A DNA stretch of 64,000 bases, from positions 186,001 through 250,000 of the forward strand of contig NZ_JASJNC010000002.1 of assembly GCF_030065545.1 (NCBI RefSeq), given 5' to 3'. Shown here piece after piece: positions 56,068 through 64,000 of this stretch. The notes below the pieces were generated by a model that worked only from the letters and a program-made list of their open reading frames with translations, had not been told where the DNA came from and did no database searches. Origin of the DNA: Marinicella marina. Its GTDB lineage: Bacteria; Pseudomonadota; Gammaproteobacteria; Xanthomonadales; Marinicellaceae. A program made the position numbers and the translations under genes. Position 1 is the first letter of the stretch. The number at the start of each line of letters is the position of its first letter.

Positions 56068-57429
56068 ATGGTTGAATCAGTGCCCAATGAGGCCACAGAA
56101 AAAGACATTTCCGCCCTGAATGATGCTTTAAAAGATGAGCGCATGGGGGCTGTTACCCGTATCGTAAATGGCATACCCGGTGCTGAAGTGGCGTTGTTTT
56201 TGGAATCATTGCCAGGTGATAAACGCCAAGCGGTGTGGGATGTGGTCGATGAATCCACTCAGGGTGAAGTGTTGGTGTCACTGCATGATGAGGTGCGTGA
56301 TAACCTGATTGAAAGAATGGACACCGAACAATTGGTAGAGGTGACCAAAGATTTGGATCTCGATGATATGGCGGACATCATCGTTGATTTACCCGAAGAG
56401 GCTTCAAGTCAATTGATACTATCGATGGACAAGTCCTCAAGGGATTTATTGAATCAGGTTTTGTCCTATGATGAGGATTCAGCGGGCGGCTTGATGAATC
56501 CAGATGTGTTGACAGTGAGATCAGATGTCAGCATTGAAGTGGTAATGCGTTACATGCAATTCAGAGACAGCATTCCAGAGCCTATCGGAGACTTGTTCGT
56601 GGTAGGACGCAAGGGACACTACAAAGGACGGGTTCATTTGGAAACCATGTTGGTCAGCGATCCCAAAACCATGATCAAAGACATCATGAATGAAGATGCG
56701 CCAGCCATATTGGATAAAACCCCTGCCAGTGAAGTGGCTCAGGATTTTGAACACAATGATTGGATTTCAGCGCCTGTAGTGGATGATAAGAATATTTTGA
56801 TTGGGCGCATCACCATTGATGACATAGTTGATGTGATTCGTGATGAGGCGGAACGATCAGTGATGCGCATGGCCGGTTTGAATGAAGAAGGTGATATGTT
56901 TGCGCCGATATTGACCTCGTCCAAACGCCGAGCGGTGTGGTTGGGTATCAATCTGTTAACGGTCTTATTGGCGGCTTTTGCCATTGGCTTTTATGAGGCC
57001 AGCATCCAACAAGTAGTGGCTTTGGGTGTTTTGATGCCGGTGGTCGCTTCCATGGGTGGCATTGCAGGTTCACAAACCCTCACCTTGATGATTCGCGGTA
57101 TGGCCACTGGTCAAGTGGGTAGTGGTAACATCAAAGATTTACTCAGTCGAGAGTTAATGATCGGTATCATCAACAGCTTTATTTGGGCTGTGGTGGTGGC
57201 TGGTATTATCGTCTTGTGGTTTCAGGACTATGATTTGGGCCTAGTGATTGCCATGGCCTTGGCGATTAATTTGGTGGCTGGTGCTCTGGCTGGTGTGTTG
57301 GTGCCAGTATTGCTCAGGCGCATGAGTATTGATCCAGCGATTGCTGGCGGTGTGGTGCTAACGACAGTTACTGATTTGGTTGGTTTCGTTTCCTTCTTGT
57401 CGCTGGGTACTTGGATGTTGGTTAACTGA
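56068..57429 (+). CDS. mgtE: Magnesium transporter MgtE
   Basis: A 453-residue protein: N-terminal helical MgtE_N superhelix (about 20-125, ending with DMADIIVDLPEE), two CBS domains (about 135-255), then five membrane helices (AVWLGINLLTVLLAAFAIGF, MPVVASMGGIAGSQTLTL, and others). It is a Mg2+-gated channel in the inner membrane. The ATG at 56068 is preceded by GAGAG; the TTG at 56050 is unlikely. It converges on tsaB with a 4-base gap. Confidence 0.96.
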   Translation: MVESVPNEATEKDISALNDALKDERMGAVTRIVNGIPGAEVALFLESLPGDKRQAVWDVVDESTQGEVLVSLHDEVRDNLIERMDTEQLVEVTKDLDLDDMADIIVDLPEEASSQLILSMDKSSRDLLNQVLSYDEDSAGGLMNPDVLTVRSDVSIEVVMRYMQFRDSIPEPIGDLFVVGRKGHYKGRVHLETMLVSDPKTMIKDIMNEDAPAILDKTPASEVAQDFEHNDWISAPVVDDKNILIGRITIDDIVDVIRDEAERSVMRMAGLNEEGDMFAPILTSSKRRAVWLGINLLTVLLAAFAIGFYEASIQQVVALGVLMPVVASMGGIAGSQTLTLMIRGMATGQVGSGNIKDLLSRELMIGIINSFIWAVVVAGIIVLWFQDYDLGLVIAMALAINLVAGALAGVLVPVLLRRMSIDPAIAGGVVLTTVTDLVGFVSFLSLGTWMLVN

Positions 57430-57433
57430 CATA

Positions 57434-58084
57434 TCAATTAAAAACCACTTTTTCGCGGATGTAAGCGGGTTTGATTGCACTGATGTGTTGGGCATTGGTT
57501 TTGAAATTACCTTGTGTCATTTGAATCAGACTGGCCGCATTCGGTAAGCTATCTGCAAACACATCAGCGTCACCTTTGAGTTTTACCATACTGTAAAACG
57601 CGCTGCCAGCACAGACGTCGAACCCTTCGGTTTTAATGGCTTCAGGCGCATGCAAAGCATCCTCAGTTAAGCGCAGCAATGATTCATTTTGAACCTCAAA
57701 TGCAGCCCAGTAAACCTCACCCATGCGAGCATCATTGGCAACCAATATTTTTTGCTGCTTAACAGGTGCTTTGTGCCAAATTTGGTGAGCCATGTTATGC
57801 ATGGTTGAAATGGCAATCACTGGCACCTCCCATGCCAAAGCCAAGCCTTGCACGACTGACATGGCAATTCTGACGCCGGTGAATGCGCCAGGACCTTGGC
57901 CAAATACAATGCCCTCAACCTGGGTTTTTTTAAGTCCCTGTTCTGAAAGTAATTCATCGATAAAACCCAGCACCAATTCGGCATGCTTTTGTGGCGCAAC
58001 TTTATCACGGCTGGTTATGTTGCCAGCATGCAGTAAAGCAACAGAGCAATTTTCAGTGGATGTTTCAATGGCAATCAGATTCAT
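57434..58084 (-). CDS. tsaB: tRNA threonylcarbamoyladenosine biosynthesis protein TsaB
   Basis: A 216-residue ASKHA-fold protein: LIAIETSTENCSVAL at the start, APQKHAELVLGFIDELL and FGQGPGAFTGVRIAMSVVQG. TsaB pairs with TsaD and TsaE to make t6A37 in tRNAs. The ATG at 58084 gives the normal length. It is divergent from the M23 peptidase with 76 bases between. Confidence 0.95.
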   Translation of the reverse strand: MNLIAIETSTENCSVALLHAGNITSRDKVAPQKHAELVLGFIDELLSEQGLKKTQVEGIVFGQGPGAFTGVRIAMSVVQGLALAWEVPVIAISTMHNMAHQIWHKAPVKQQKILVANDARMGEVYWAAFEVQNESLLRLTEDALHAPEAIKTEGFDVCAGSAFYSMVKLKGDADVFADSLPNAASLIQMTQGNFKTNAQHISAIKPAYIREKVVFN

Positions 58085-58160
58085 GATTAAGACTCGTTAT
58101 TCCCGCATTGATGGGAATCAGTTTGATGCTAAAATAAAGTTTTAATTATAATTCAAAGCC

Positions 58161-58973
58161 ATGAAAAATGTACTTATTGTGTTACTCAGTTGTCTCAGCT
58201 TCAATGTCTTGGCAGATGCGTATTTTCTTAAACTCAAAGGTGCACCAGTTCAAGGTGCTTTGATCATTGGTCAGACCGTGGTTGGTGCTGAAGTCAAAGT
58301 GGATGATAAAAGAGTTGCTGTGACTGATGATGGCCATTTTATATTTGGTTTTGGGCGCTTTGATGACAAAAACAAAATTATCAGTATCAATTACCAAGGG
58401 CACAATTACCAAACCACAGTACCTGTTCAGGCACGTGAATTTCCCACCGAACGCATTGATGGTTTGCCACCCAGTAAAGTCAATCCACCGGCTGAGCGTC
58501 TGGCCCGCATAGCCAAAGAAACCAAACAAGTCAAGACGGCCAGAGCTGTTTGGTCAGAACAAAAGGCTTTTTTAGAACCATTCATATGGCCTGCCGAAGG
58601 CCGGGTCAGTGGTGTTTATGGTTCTCGTAGAATTCTTAATGGTGAGCCCAAACGTCCGCATTACGGCATGGACATCGCCAACGTTACCGGTTCACCGGTG
58701 ATAGCGCCAGCCAGTGGTGTGGTCACCATGGCGGTCAACGACCATTACTACACCGGCGGCACCATCATTATTGACCACGGTTATGGCTTGAACAGCACTT
58801 ATTTACACCTCAGCCAAGTCAACGTCAGTGAAGGTCAGGTGTTGGAACAAGGCCAGAAAATTGGTGAAATCGGCGCCACTGGTCGAGCCACAGGGTCCCA
58901 TCTCGATTGGCGTTTGAACATTGGTACATCACTGAGATTAGATCCACAATTGATTATCCCAGAAAAACCTTAA
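58161..58973 (+). CDS. M23 family peptidase (LytM domain) with an HLD instead of HLH motif
   Basis: A 270-residue exported protein: signal peptide (about 1-18), a beta-rich N-terminal part (about 20-95), a linker, then a LytM domain from about 150. His167 and Asp171 (HYGMDIA) match the first two zinc ligands and His216 (YLHLS) the catalytic His. The last motif is His247-Leu-Asp249 (GSHLDWRLN), where the third zinc ligand is usually His. It would be a murein endopeptidase or an amidase activator. mtgA follows after 29 bases, so both may act on cell wall. Confidence 0.88.
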   Translation: MKNVLIVLLSCLSFNVLADAYFLKLKGAPVQGALIIGQTVVGAEVKVDDKRVAVTDDGHFIFGFGRFDDKNKIISINYQGHNYQTTVPVQAREFPTERIDGLPPSKVNPPAERLARIAKETKQVKTARAVWSEQKAFLEPFIWPAEGRVSGVYGSRRILNGEPKRPHYGMDIANVTGSPVIAPASGVVTMAVNDHYYTGGTIIIDHGYGLNSTYLHLSQVNVSEGQVLEQGQKIGEIGATGRATGSHLDWRLNIGTSLRLDPQLIIPEKP

Positions 58974-59002
58974 ATTGGCAGGTTGATTGCTGGACATGCG
59001 CC

Positions 59003-59713
59003 ATGACTAAAAACAAGAAGCGGACGTTCTTAGCAAAAATGAGGCGTTGGCTAGTCAGTCTTTTACTGGTTTGGTTGGTGGTTAGTTTATCTTCGGTGTT
59101 GGCGCTGCGCTGGTTGGATCCACCCACCACGGCTTTTATGTTACAGCGCCAATACAGCAGTGAATATGAAACGATAAGACTGCAATATCTGTGGCGTGAT
59201 ATGAGTCAGATATCACCTCAATTGTCCATGTCAGTGATCGCCTCGGAAGATCAAAAGTTTGCTGATCATTGGGGTTTTGATGTGGGGGCCATTGAGCAAG
59301 TTATCAAAGATCGCCAGGCTGGTAAAAAGATGCGTGGTGCCAGTACCATTTCTCAACAATTGGCCAAGAACTTATTTTTGTGGTCTGGGCGCAGTTGGGT
59401 TCGCAAAGGTTTGGAAGTGTATTTTACCACCGCCATTGAAGCCATAATCCCGAAACAGCGTATCCTCGAATTGTACTTGAATGTGGTGGAATTTGGAGAT
59501 GGTGTATATGGTGCTGAGGCTGCTGCGCAATCCATTTTTGGTGTTGATGCGAAATCACTTGATGCCAATCAGGCGGCTTTACTGGCTGCGCGCTTGCCTG
59601 CACCCAAGCGCTATCAAATCAAGCCGCCATCAGACTACATGCAACAACGCGCTCGTTGGATTCAAAAACAAGCAAAGCAGCTTGGTGGCGAGGATTATCT
59701 TTATAAATTATGA
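59003..59713 (+). CDS. mtgA: Monofunctional biosynthetic peptidoglycan transglycosylase
   Basis: A 236-residue protein: membrane anchor (about 16-36) and a GT51 domain with the catalytic Glu in IASEDQKFADHWGFDV, the GASTISQQLAKNLFLW motif, RKGLEVYFTTAIEAI and ILELYLNVVEFGDGVYGAEA. It polymerises lipid II glycan strands. The start is the ATG at 59003; the frame extends upstream into the M23 gene but that part is not homologous. Confidence 0.95.
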   Translation: MTKNKKRTFLAKMRRWLVSLLLVWLVVSLSSVLALRWLDPPTTAFMLQRQYSSEYETIRLQYLWRDMSQISPQLSMSVIASEDQKFADHWGFDVGAIEQVIKDRQAGKKMRGASTISQQLAKNLFLWSGRSWVRKGLEVYFTTAIEAIIPKQRILELYLNVVEFGDGVYGAEAAAQSIFGVDAKSLDANQAALLAARLPAPKRYQIKPPSDYMQQRARWIQKQAKQLGGEDYLYKL

Positions 59714-59891
59714 AGCGGTTTTTATTGAAACGGCAACTTATAAGTTTGATTATTTTCGCACAGCTCCACCACCGCACCTTCAACTCAATATTGTAATTAA
59801 ATCCTGCATTCTTTCGAATGTGTTTTTCAGTAATCAAATCTTGAAAGGAATCAATCCTTATATGTGAGTAGCAGGGTAAGCCCTGGGTGGC

Positions 59892-59919
59892 TTGAATTTG
59901 GTGGCTGTTATCGTATGAT
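59892..59919 (+). promoter_or_regulatory. Candidate promoter for the small secreted protein
   Basis: TTGAAT (59892-59897), 16-base spacer, TATGAT (59914-59919), 26 bases before the ATG at 59946, with AAAAGG between. The rest of the 232-base gap after mtgA shows nothing I can name. Confidence 0.5.
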
Positions 59920-59945
59920 AGTGTTTTTGTAAAAGGTTCGTGAAT

Positions 59946-60539
59946 ATGAAAGTTTGCTTTATTATTTTGAGTTTTATTTTCAACACTGGAATGGTTTTTG
60001 CGCAGGATTTCGTTGCTGATTTGAGTCTTGATGTCAGTTCTCAAGATTTCAGTGATGGTATCAGAGATGGTGAGGTAGGTATATTTACTATGACTTTAAC
60101 CAACCTTGGGCCAAGCTCATTTCCCAGTGGTTCAGAGTTTGATATCTTTTATTCCTACAATGTGACTCAGGACAAATTCATCATTTATGAGTTATTTGAT
60201 AATGAGCCTATTTCAGCTGGTTGTGAATTCAACTTCTTCAGTGGTGACCCTAGGCCACCCATAGATGACTTTTTTACTCCGCTTCACTCTTTTAAATTGA
60301 CCACACCACTTGAGATGGGACAGTCGGTATCTTGTGACATAACATTATCATTTGAGGAAAGTGGTTTCTTAGAAACTAGGTGGTGGCTGAACAATTTCAC
60401 AGACCCATCTACAGACAATAACTCTGCTTCATTTGTCTTTTTTGGAACGCCCGAACCTGTTCCACTTAATGTGAACATAATGCTATTATTTGTCATTCTT
60501 ATATGTGCTCACTTTAAATTAAAGTCCAGAATTCAGTAA
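59946..60539 (+). CDS. Secreted protein with DUF11-like domain and IPTL/PEP-CTERM-like tail (197 aa)
   Basis: A signal peptide (MKVCFIILSFIFNTGMVFAQ) is followed by one beta-sandwich of about 140 residues (GEVGIFTMTLTNLGPSSFPS, MGQSVSCDITLSFE, DNNSASFVFF) in the style of DUF11 domains. The C-terminus EPVPLNVNIMLLFVILICAH followed by FKLKSRIQ has a short PVPL motif, a hydrophobic helix and basic residues, the layout of IPTL-CTERM or PEP-CTERM sorting tails. The ATG at 59946 fits AAAAGG better than the GTG at 59940. The function is unknown. Confidence 0.7.
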   Translation: MKVCFIILSFIFNTGMVFAQDFVADLSLDVSSQDFSDGIRDGEVGIFTMTLTNLGPSSFPSGSEFDIFYSYNVTQDKFIIYELFDNEPISAGCEFNFFSGDPRPPIDDFFTPLHSFKLTTPLEMGQSVSCDITLSFEESGFLETRWWLNNFTDPSTDNNSASFVFFGTPEPVPLNVNIMLLFVILICAHFKLKSRIQ

Positions 60540-60588
60540 AACTTGAAAAAAATGGCCAATCTTTAGTTATTAAAAAAACAATGAGAAT

Positions 60589-61230
60589 TTAGTTGTTTTC
60601 AAAGGCCTTAAAACCAGCGGTAATGAATGGAACCAGGCGCTCATGAACGGCATCTAAATCGCTTGAGGCACACAAACCATCAGATAACTTACTGATACGT
60701 TCTGTACCTGAAAAAGTCAGGGTCAACGCGCCAGAAAGGAAGTGATAGCACCAGAACAAATCTTCTGCTTTGGCATTGGGTATGTTTTCATGGATGGCTG
60801 CAATGAATTTTTTGGCCAGTGGATCAAAATATTGACTCATGATAACACCCCCTAACTCAGGGTGGTTATTGATTTGGGCAATGATGGCAAAATAGCTTTT
60901 CCAACCTTGGCCACCTTTGTTACTGCGGTTAAGCAAGGCGTGGGTGAAAGCATCAATTATTTCATGCAGAGGTGCCGGATTGGGTTTAGCCCTTCTGATA
61001 CAGTCATCAAGCATTTGGATGCGTTCACGGTTTAATATTTCTGCCCGCCTCAACATCACGGCCTCAAAAATGTCCTGCTTTTTTCCAAAGTGGTAACTGG
61101 CGAGGGCAGGATCAACCTCAGCTTTGCTGGTGATTTGACGGATGGAGACACCATAGAAGCCGCGCACAGCAAATAATTGCTCAGCAGCATCAAGAATTAA
61201 ATCCTTGGTTTTCTTTTTGGTGGACATCAT
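60589..61230 (-). CDS. TetR family transcriptional regulator
   Basis: A 213-residue protein. The N-terminal DNA-binding domain (KTKDLILDAAEQLFAVRGFY, GVSIRQITSKAEVDPALASY, HFGKKQDIFEAVM) is followed by a helical ligand domain (about 70-213). It is divergent from a TonB receptor gene, with two AAACAGTTT sites in the 146 bases between, so it probably represses that unit and itself. The start could be the ATG at 61230 or 61227. The ligand is unknown; a hydroxyacid or acyl-CoA is an inference from the neighbour. Confidence 0.92.
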   Translation of the reverse strand: MMSTKKKTKDLILDAAEQLFAVRGFYGVSIRQITSKAEVDPALASYHFGKKQDIFEAVMLRRAEILNRERIQMLDDCIRRAKPNPAPLHEIIDAFTHALLNRSNKGGQGWKSYFAIIAQINNHPELGGVIMSQYFDPLAKKFIAAIHENIPNAKAEDLFWCYHFLSGALTLTFSGTERISKLSDGLCASSDLDAVHERLVPFITAGFKAFENN

Positions 61231-61281
61231 CAATTTTTCAGGGTTTATTTAGGTGTTGTGGGTTATTTTAACACGCTGATA

Positions 61282-61355
61282 AAACAGTTTAAGAACAAAA
61301 AATTAAACAAGTGTTGAAATATATTAAATACATAATGTAATATCTTAAACAGTTT
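61282..61355. promoter_or_regulatory. Pair of AAACAGTTT palindromes between tetR and the TonB receptor
   Basis: AAACAGTTT occurs at 61282-61290 and 61347-61355, 65 bases apart, within nearly perfect inverted 16-base surroundings (ATAAAACAGTTTAAGA and TCTTAAACAGTTTTAT). One site lies near the tetR promoter region and one about 22 bases before the receptor ATG, a good arrangement for a divergent repressor. Confidence 0.6.
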
Positions 61356-61376
61356 TATAATTTCGGGGACAAAATT

Positions 61377-63599
61377 ATGCAAGATTACAACTCCAAATGC
61401 GGCATTAAGCATGCCTTTTTGGCAATAGGTTTATTGACTTTGTCAGGACCAATTGTTTACGCACAAGACGACGATGAGGAAGAAACATTGGCATTGGATG
61501 ATGTGACTGTCACAGCCAGACGCGTACAAGAGTCTTTACAGGACGTGCCGGTTGCCGTGACCTCTTTCAGTAGGGAAGAACTGGAAGATGCCCAAGCTGA
61601 AAATCTGGATTCGTTGAAAGGCGCTGTGCCAAACATGAACCTGGTACAAGGTCGGGGTTCTGCCAGCAGTGCCAATATCTATATCCGTGGAATAGGTCAG
61701 CCTGATGCATTACAAACATTCGATCCAGGTGTCGGTGTTTATGTTGATGGTGTTTATATGTCGCGGATACAAGGTGCTTTAATGAGTTTACATGATGTTG
61801 AGCGCATAGAAGTATTGCGTGGTCCTCAAGGTACCTTGTATGGTAAGAACACCATTGGCGGTGCGGTCAATGTCATTACCAGAAGGCCAGATGAAGTCAC
61901 CAGTGGTGAGTTTCGAGTTTTGGCGGGTGATTACAGCGCCACATCAGCTTCTACATACTTTAAAGGTGCACTGTCGGCACGCACCAATGCCAGTTTTTCT
62001 GCTTTGTATCGCTTAGACAACGGTTTTGTTACTGATGCACAAACGGGTCAGCATTACAACGACAGGGACAACACATCCATGCGTTTTCTGCTTAATTCAC
62101 AGTTAACAGACAAGTTATCACTGGACTTTTCGTTGGACTACACTGATCAGGAAAATGCCTTGACGCTGGGGCGTTCAGAGGCACCATTGATTGCTTTGGA
62201 CTTTGCAGACTTAAGCAGCCCAGTATTGTTGAATCTACCCTCATCAGATGAATACGATTTTACTGGCAGGACGTCATTCACCGATGATGAAAACCAAGAA
62301 TTGAGACACATGGGAGCCAGTTTTACCTTGAACTACAACCTCAATGATTTCTGGGACCTTAAATCAATCACAGCATACCGAGATTTAGATTCGGATTCAT
62401 TCATTGATATTGATGCGACTGAACTGGAGTTGGGCGATGTTTTTGTTGGTGTAGACCAGCAGCAAGTCAGTCAAGAGCTGCAGTTTTTGTTCAATAGCGA
62501 CAGTGGATTCAATGCTGTTTTAGGTATGTTTTACATGCAAGAGGATGTGCCATCAATGCAAGAGGCTTATGCTGATGACTTTTTGTTATTTGGCGGTGTT
62601 CCGCTGGATTTCCTGCGCACCATTGATGATGATTTGGAAACCACCAGCTATGCATTTTTTGCTCAAGGTAACTGGACTTTGAGTGACCGCTGGGGTTTGA
62701 CTGCTGGCATCAGGTACAGCAAAGATGAAAAAGACTACAAGCGCACCACCAGCACATTCTCAACGGCAGGTCCATTTTTAGAGGGTACCTTTGCTTTCGC
62801 TGACTCCGACAGTTGGGACAGTGTGACGCCAATGGTGAGTATTGATTACCAAATCAATGATTCCAATATGCTCTATGCCAGTGCTTCAAAAGGTTTTAAA
62901 TCAGGTGGTTTCAATGGCAGGGCCAACGCAGAATCTGACGTCAGTTCATTTGACCCAGAGACAGTATGGACTTATGAATTAGGTGGAAAGTCGCAGTTTT
63001 TAGATAATCGGTTGCGCTTGAACTACGCGATATTCACTTCTGACTATGAAGACTTTCAAGCCCGAGTGGCTGAGGATATCTCAAGTTTTCCAGTCATCAA
63101 TGCGGCTGAGCTAGATATATCAGGTGCTGAACTTGAACTGACATGGCTGTTGAGTGCATCAACCACTGTTTATAGCTCAATAGGTTACTTGGACTCGGAT
63201 TATAAGAAGTTTTTTGATTTCAGGCAGCCAGATTTGGATCGCTCTGATGATGTGCCACCGTTTTCTCCTGATTGGACTTTCAGAATAGGTATGAATCACG
63301 CCGTTTACTTGGATGGCGGTGCTGCCATTCGCTTTGGCTTGAATGGCAATTACACTGGGGACATGTATTTGTCTGTTGATAATCAAGAAGCCTTGACCCA
63401 AGATGATTACTGGTTATTCAATGCCTATGCCATATATGACTTTGCCAACCCAGCTTGGTCAATAACCATTGGTGGCAAGAACCTGACTGATGAAGTATAC
63501 AAAATTGATGCCCAAGAGTTCTCCAGTGTAGCCAATATTCAAACCGCTTATTATGGTGATCCAAGAACTTGGTATGCTGCATTGAACTACAGGTTTTAA
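61377..63599 (+). CDS. TonB-dependent receptor next to an oligomer hydrolase
   Basis: A 740-residue outer-membrane protein: signal peptide (about 1-30), plug with DDVTVTARRVQESLQDVPVA, IYIRGIGQPDALQTFDPGVG and IEVLRGPQGTLYGKNTIGGA, and a barrel ending in LNYRF. This TonB receptor group (FecA/CirA-like, often called 'iron complex' receptors) includes many importers of oligomers. It is controlled by the divergent TetR and followed 64 bases later by a 3-hydroxybutyrate-oligomer hydrolase, so 3HB oligomers are the inferred substrate. Iron chelates are the alternative. Confidence 0.9.
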   Translation: MQDYNSKCGIKHAFLAIGLLTLSGPIVYAQDDDEEETLALDDVTVTARRVQESLQDVPVAVTSFSREELEDAQAENLDSLKGAVPNMNLVQGRGSASSANIYIRGIGQPDALQTFDPGVGVYVDGVYMSRIQGALMSLHDVERIEVLRGPQGTLYGKNTIGGAVNVITRRPDEVTSGEFRVLAGDYSATSASTYFKGALSARTNASFSALYRLDNGFVTDAQTGQHYNDRDNTSMRFLLNSQLTDKLSLDFSLDYTDQENALTLGRSEAPLIALDFADLSSPVLLNLPSSDEYDFTGRTSFTDDENQELRHMGASFTLNYNLNDFWDLKSITAYRDLDSDSFIDIDATELELGDVFVGVDQQQVSQELQFLFNSDSGFNAVLGMFYMQEDVPSMQEAYADDFLLFGGVPLDFLRTIDDDLETTSYAFFAQGNWTLSDRWGLTAGIRYSKDEKDYKRTTSTFSTAGPFLEGTFAFADSDSWDSVTPMVSIDYQINDSNMLYASASKGFKSGGFNGRANAESDVSSFDPETVWTYELGGKSQFLDNRLRLNYAIFTSDYEDFQARVAEDISSFPVINAAELDISGAELELTWLLSASTTVYSSIGYLDSDYKKFFDFRQPDLDRSDDVPPFSPDWTFRIGMNHAVYLDGGAAIRFGLNGNYTGDMYLSVDNQEALTQDDYWLFNAYAIYDFANPAWSITIGGKNLTDEVYKIDAQEFSSVANIQTAYYGDPRTWYAALNYRF

Positions 63600-63602
63600 T
63601 GA

Positions 63603-63648
63603 ATCACACTTTTAAAATAACGCTGAAAATATAATTCAGCGTTGTGAT
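63603..63648 (+). other. Long stem-loop between the receptor and hydrolase genes
   Basis: AACGCTGAA (63619-63627) and TTCAGCGTT (63635-63643) pair perfectly; outer ATCACA and TGTGAT pair too. There is no clean T run (TGTGATTATTT), so it may be a leaky terminator or a processing site that lowers hydrolase expression. Confidence 0.6.
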
Positions 63649-63663
63649 TATTTGAGGAAAGCC

Positions 63664-64000
63664 GTGAAAAATTACATGTTGCTGATACTGGTGTTGAGCG
63701 CTTTGATGGCCTGTGCTTTTGATAAACAAAAGCACCAACGCCATCAGCTTAACCAGCCCTACCTGAAAAAAGTCTATTATGATGGCACCACTGATGACCT
63801 GTTAACAGCCGGTCTCGGTTTATCGGGTTTGCGAGGACCGGCACCTGAGATATCAGCAACACCCACTGCAAAAGCCTTGCGACAAGCCAGTTATTACCAC
63901 CAATTCAGGGCGTTGAATGACCTCACAGCAGCTGGTGGATATGGTCGATTGTACGGAATGAAAGAGAATCAAAAGCCCATTGCGGGTTTTGAATACTGGT
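63664..64000 (+). CDS. 3-hydroxybutyrate oligomer hydrolase, N-terminal part (cut by right edge)
   Basis: The frame is open from a GTG at 63664 to the window end (about 112 residues), behind GAGGA. It begins with a signal and lipobox-like LMACAF, then YYDGTTDDLLTAGLGLSGLR, PTAKALRQASYYHQFRALND and TAAGGYGRLYG, which I recognise as the start of D-(-)-3-hydroxybutyrate oligomer hydrolases. These split oligomers of 3-hydroxybutyrate to monomer, an extracellular or periplasmic step in PHB use. The catalytic serine lies beyond the edge. Confidence 0.87.
   Translation, partial: MKNYMLLILVLSALMACAFDKQKHQRHQLNQPYLKKVYYDGTTDDLLTAGLGLSGLRGPAPEISATPTAKALRQASYYHQFRALNDLTAAGGYGRLYGMKENQKPIAGFEYW

Overview
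The window reads as a chromosomal segment of a low-to-moderate GC (my impression, low to mid 40s percent) heterotrophic Gammaproteobacterium capable of nitrite and NO respiration. The support is the pyrG-kdsA-eno order, pcm-tolC, rsmG-parA-parB, GSI-type glnA with an adenylylation tyrosine, and a Dnr-controlled nirS/norCB set. Very long secreted proteins, some ending in an 'IF..(G/S)FE'-like tail, recall Marinicella/Wenzhouxiangella-type bacteria, but that is recollection and not proof. I saw no insertion sequence, phage, CRISPR array or rRNA operon. There is one tRNA gene (Asp). No stretch longer than about 260 bases lacks a gene.

Layout. 1-1507: the N-terminal aldehyde dehydrogenase part of a PaaZ-like phenylacetate-degradation protein, cut by the left edge. 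1766-12036: a giant hybrid sensor kinase with a periplasmic propeller, a small membrane protein, free-methionine-sulfoxide reductase, MscL, glutamine synthetase, a BON-MscS channel overlapping modA and modB (no modC here). 12158-17023: a 1369-residue secreted protein made of about twelve Cys-bearing carboxypeptidase-regulatory-like repeats, then a small lipoprotein. 17199-32960: an anaerobic-respiration island holding a porin, norC-norB-norQ-small membrane protein-norD, NnrS, B12-dependent ribonucleotide reductase nrdJ, a haem-type TonB receptor, a cytochrome cd1 nitrite reductase with an extra N-terminal cytochrome c domain, and a Dnr-type regulator. Five FNR/Dnr-type boxes (TTGAT/C-N4-(A/G)TCAA) lie in front of these units, several with a -10 element at exactly the class II distance.

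33005-42104: central metabolism (eno, kdsA, pyrG, deoA, an M1 lipoprotein aminopeptidase, tRNA-Asp, a long-form GAPDH). 42279-47697: DUF937 protein, DUF1631 protein plus PilZ protein, and pcm-tolC on the other strand. 47819-52069: rsmG-parA-parB and GTP-dependent pckG. 52324-55398: a large secreted endonuclease/exonuclease/phosphatase-family protein. 55457-59713: rimI, mgtE, tsaB, an M23 peptidase and mtgA. 59946-64000: a small secreted protein with an IPTL/PEP-CTERM-like tail, then a TetR regulator divergent from a TonB receptor that is followed by the start of a 3-hydroxybutyrate-oligomer hydrolase.

How it works together. The best supported system is the 17-33 kb island: Dnr (32253-32960) probably senses NO or low oxygen and activates nitrite reduction (nirS), NO reduction (norCB with NorQ/NorD activation), NnrS, a porin, a haem receptor that could supply haem for these haem-rich enzymes, and possibly oxygen-independent deoxynucleotide synthesis. 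Haem d1 biosynthesis genes and nosZ are not in the window. The second candidate system is the TetR/TonB receptor/oligomer hydrolase locus at the right edge, which looks like uptake and breakdown of polyhydroxybutyrate-derived oligomers, with paired AAACAGTTT sites as candidate operators.
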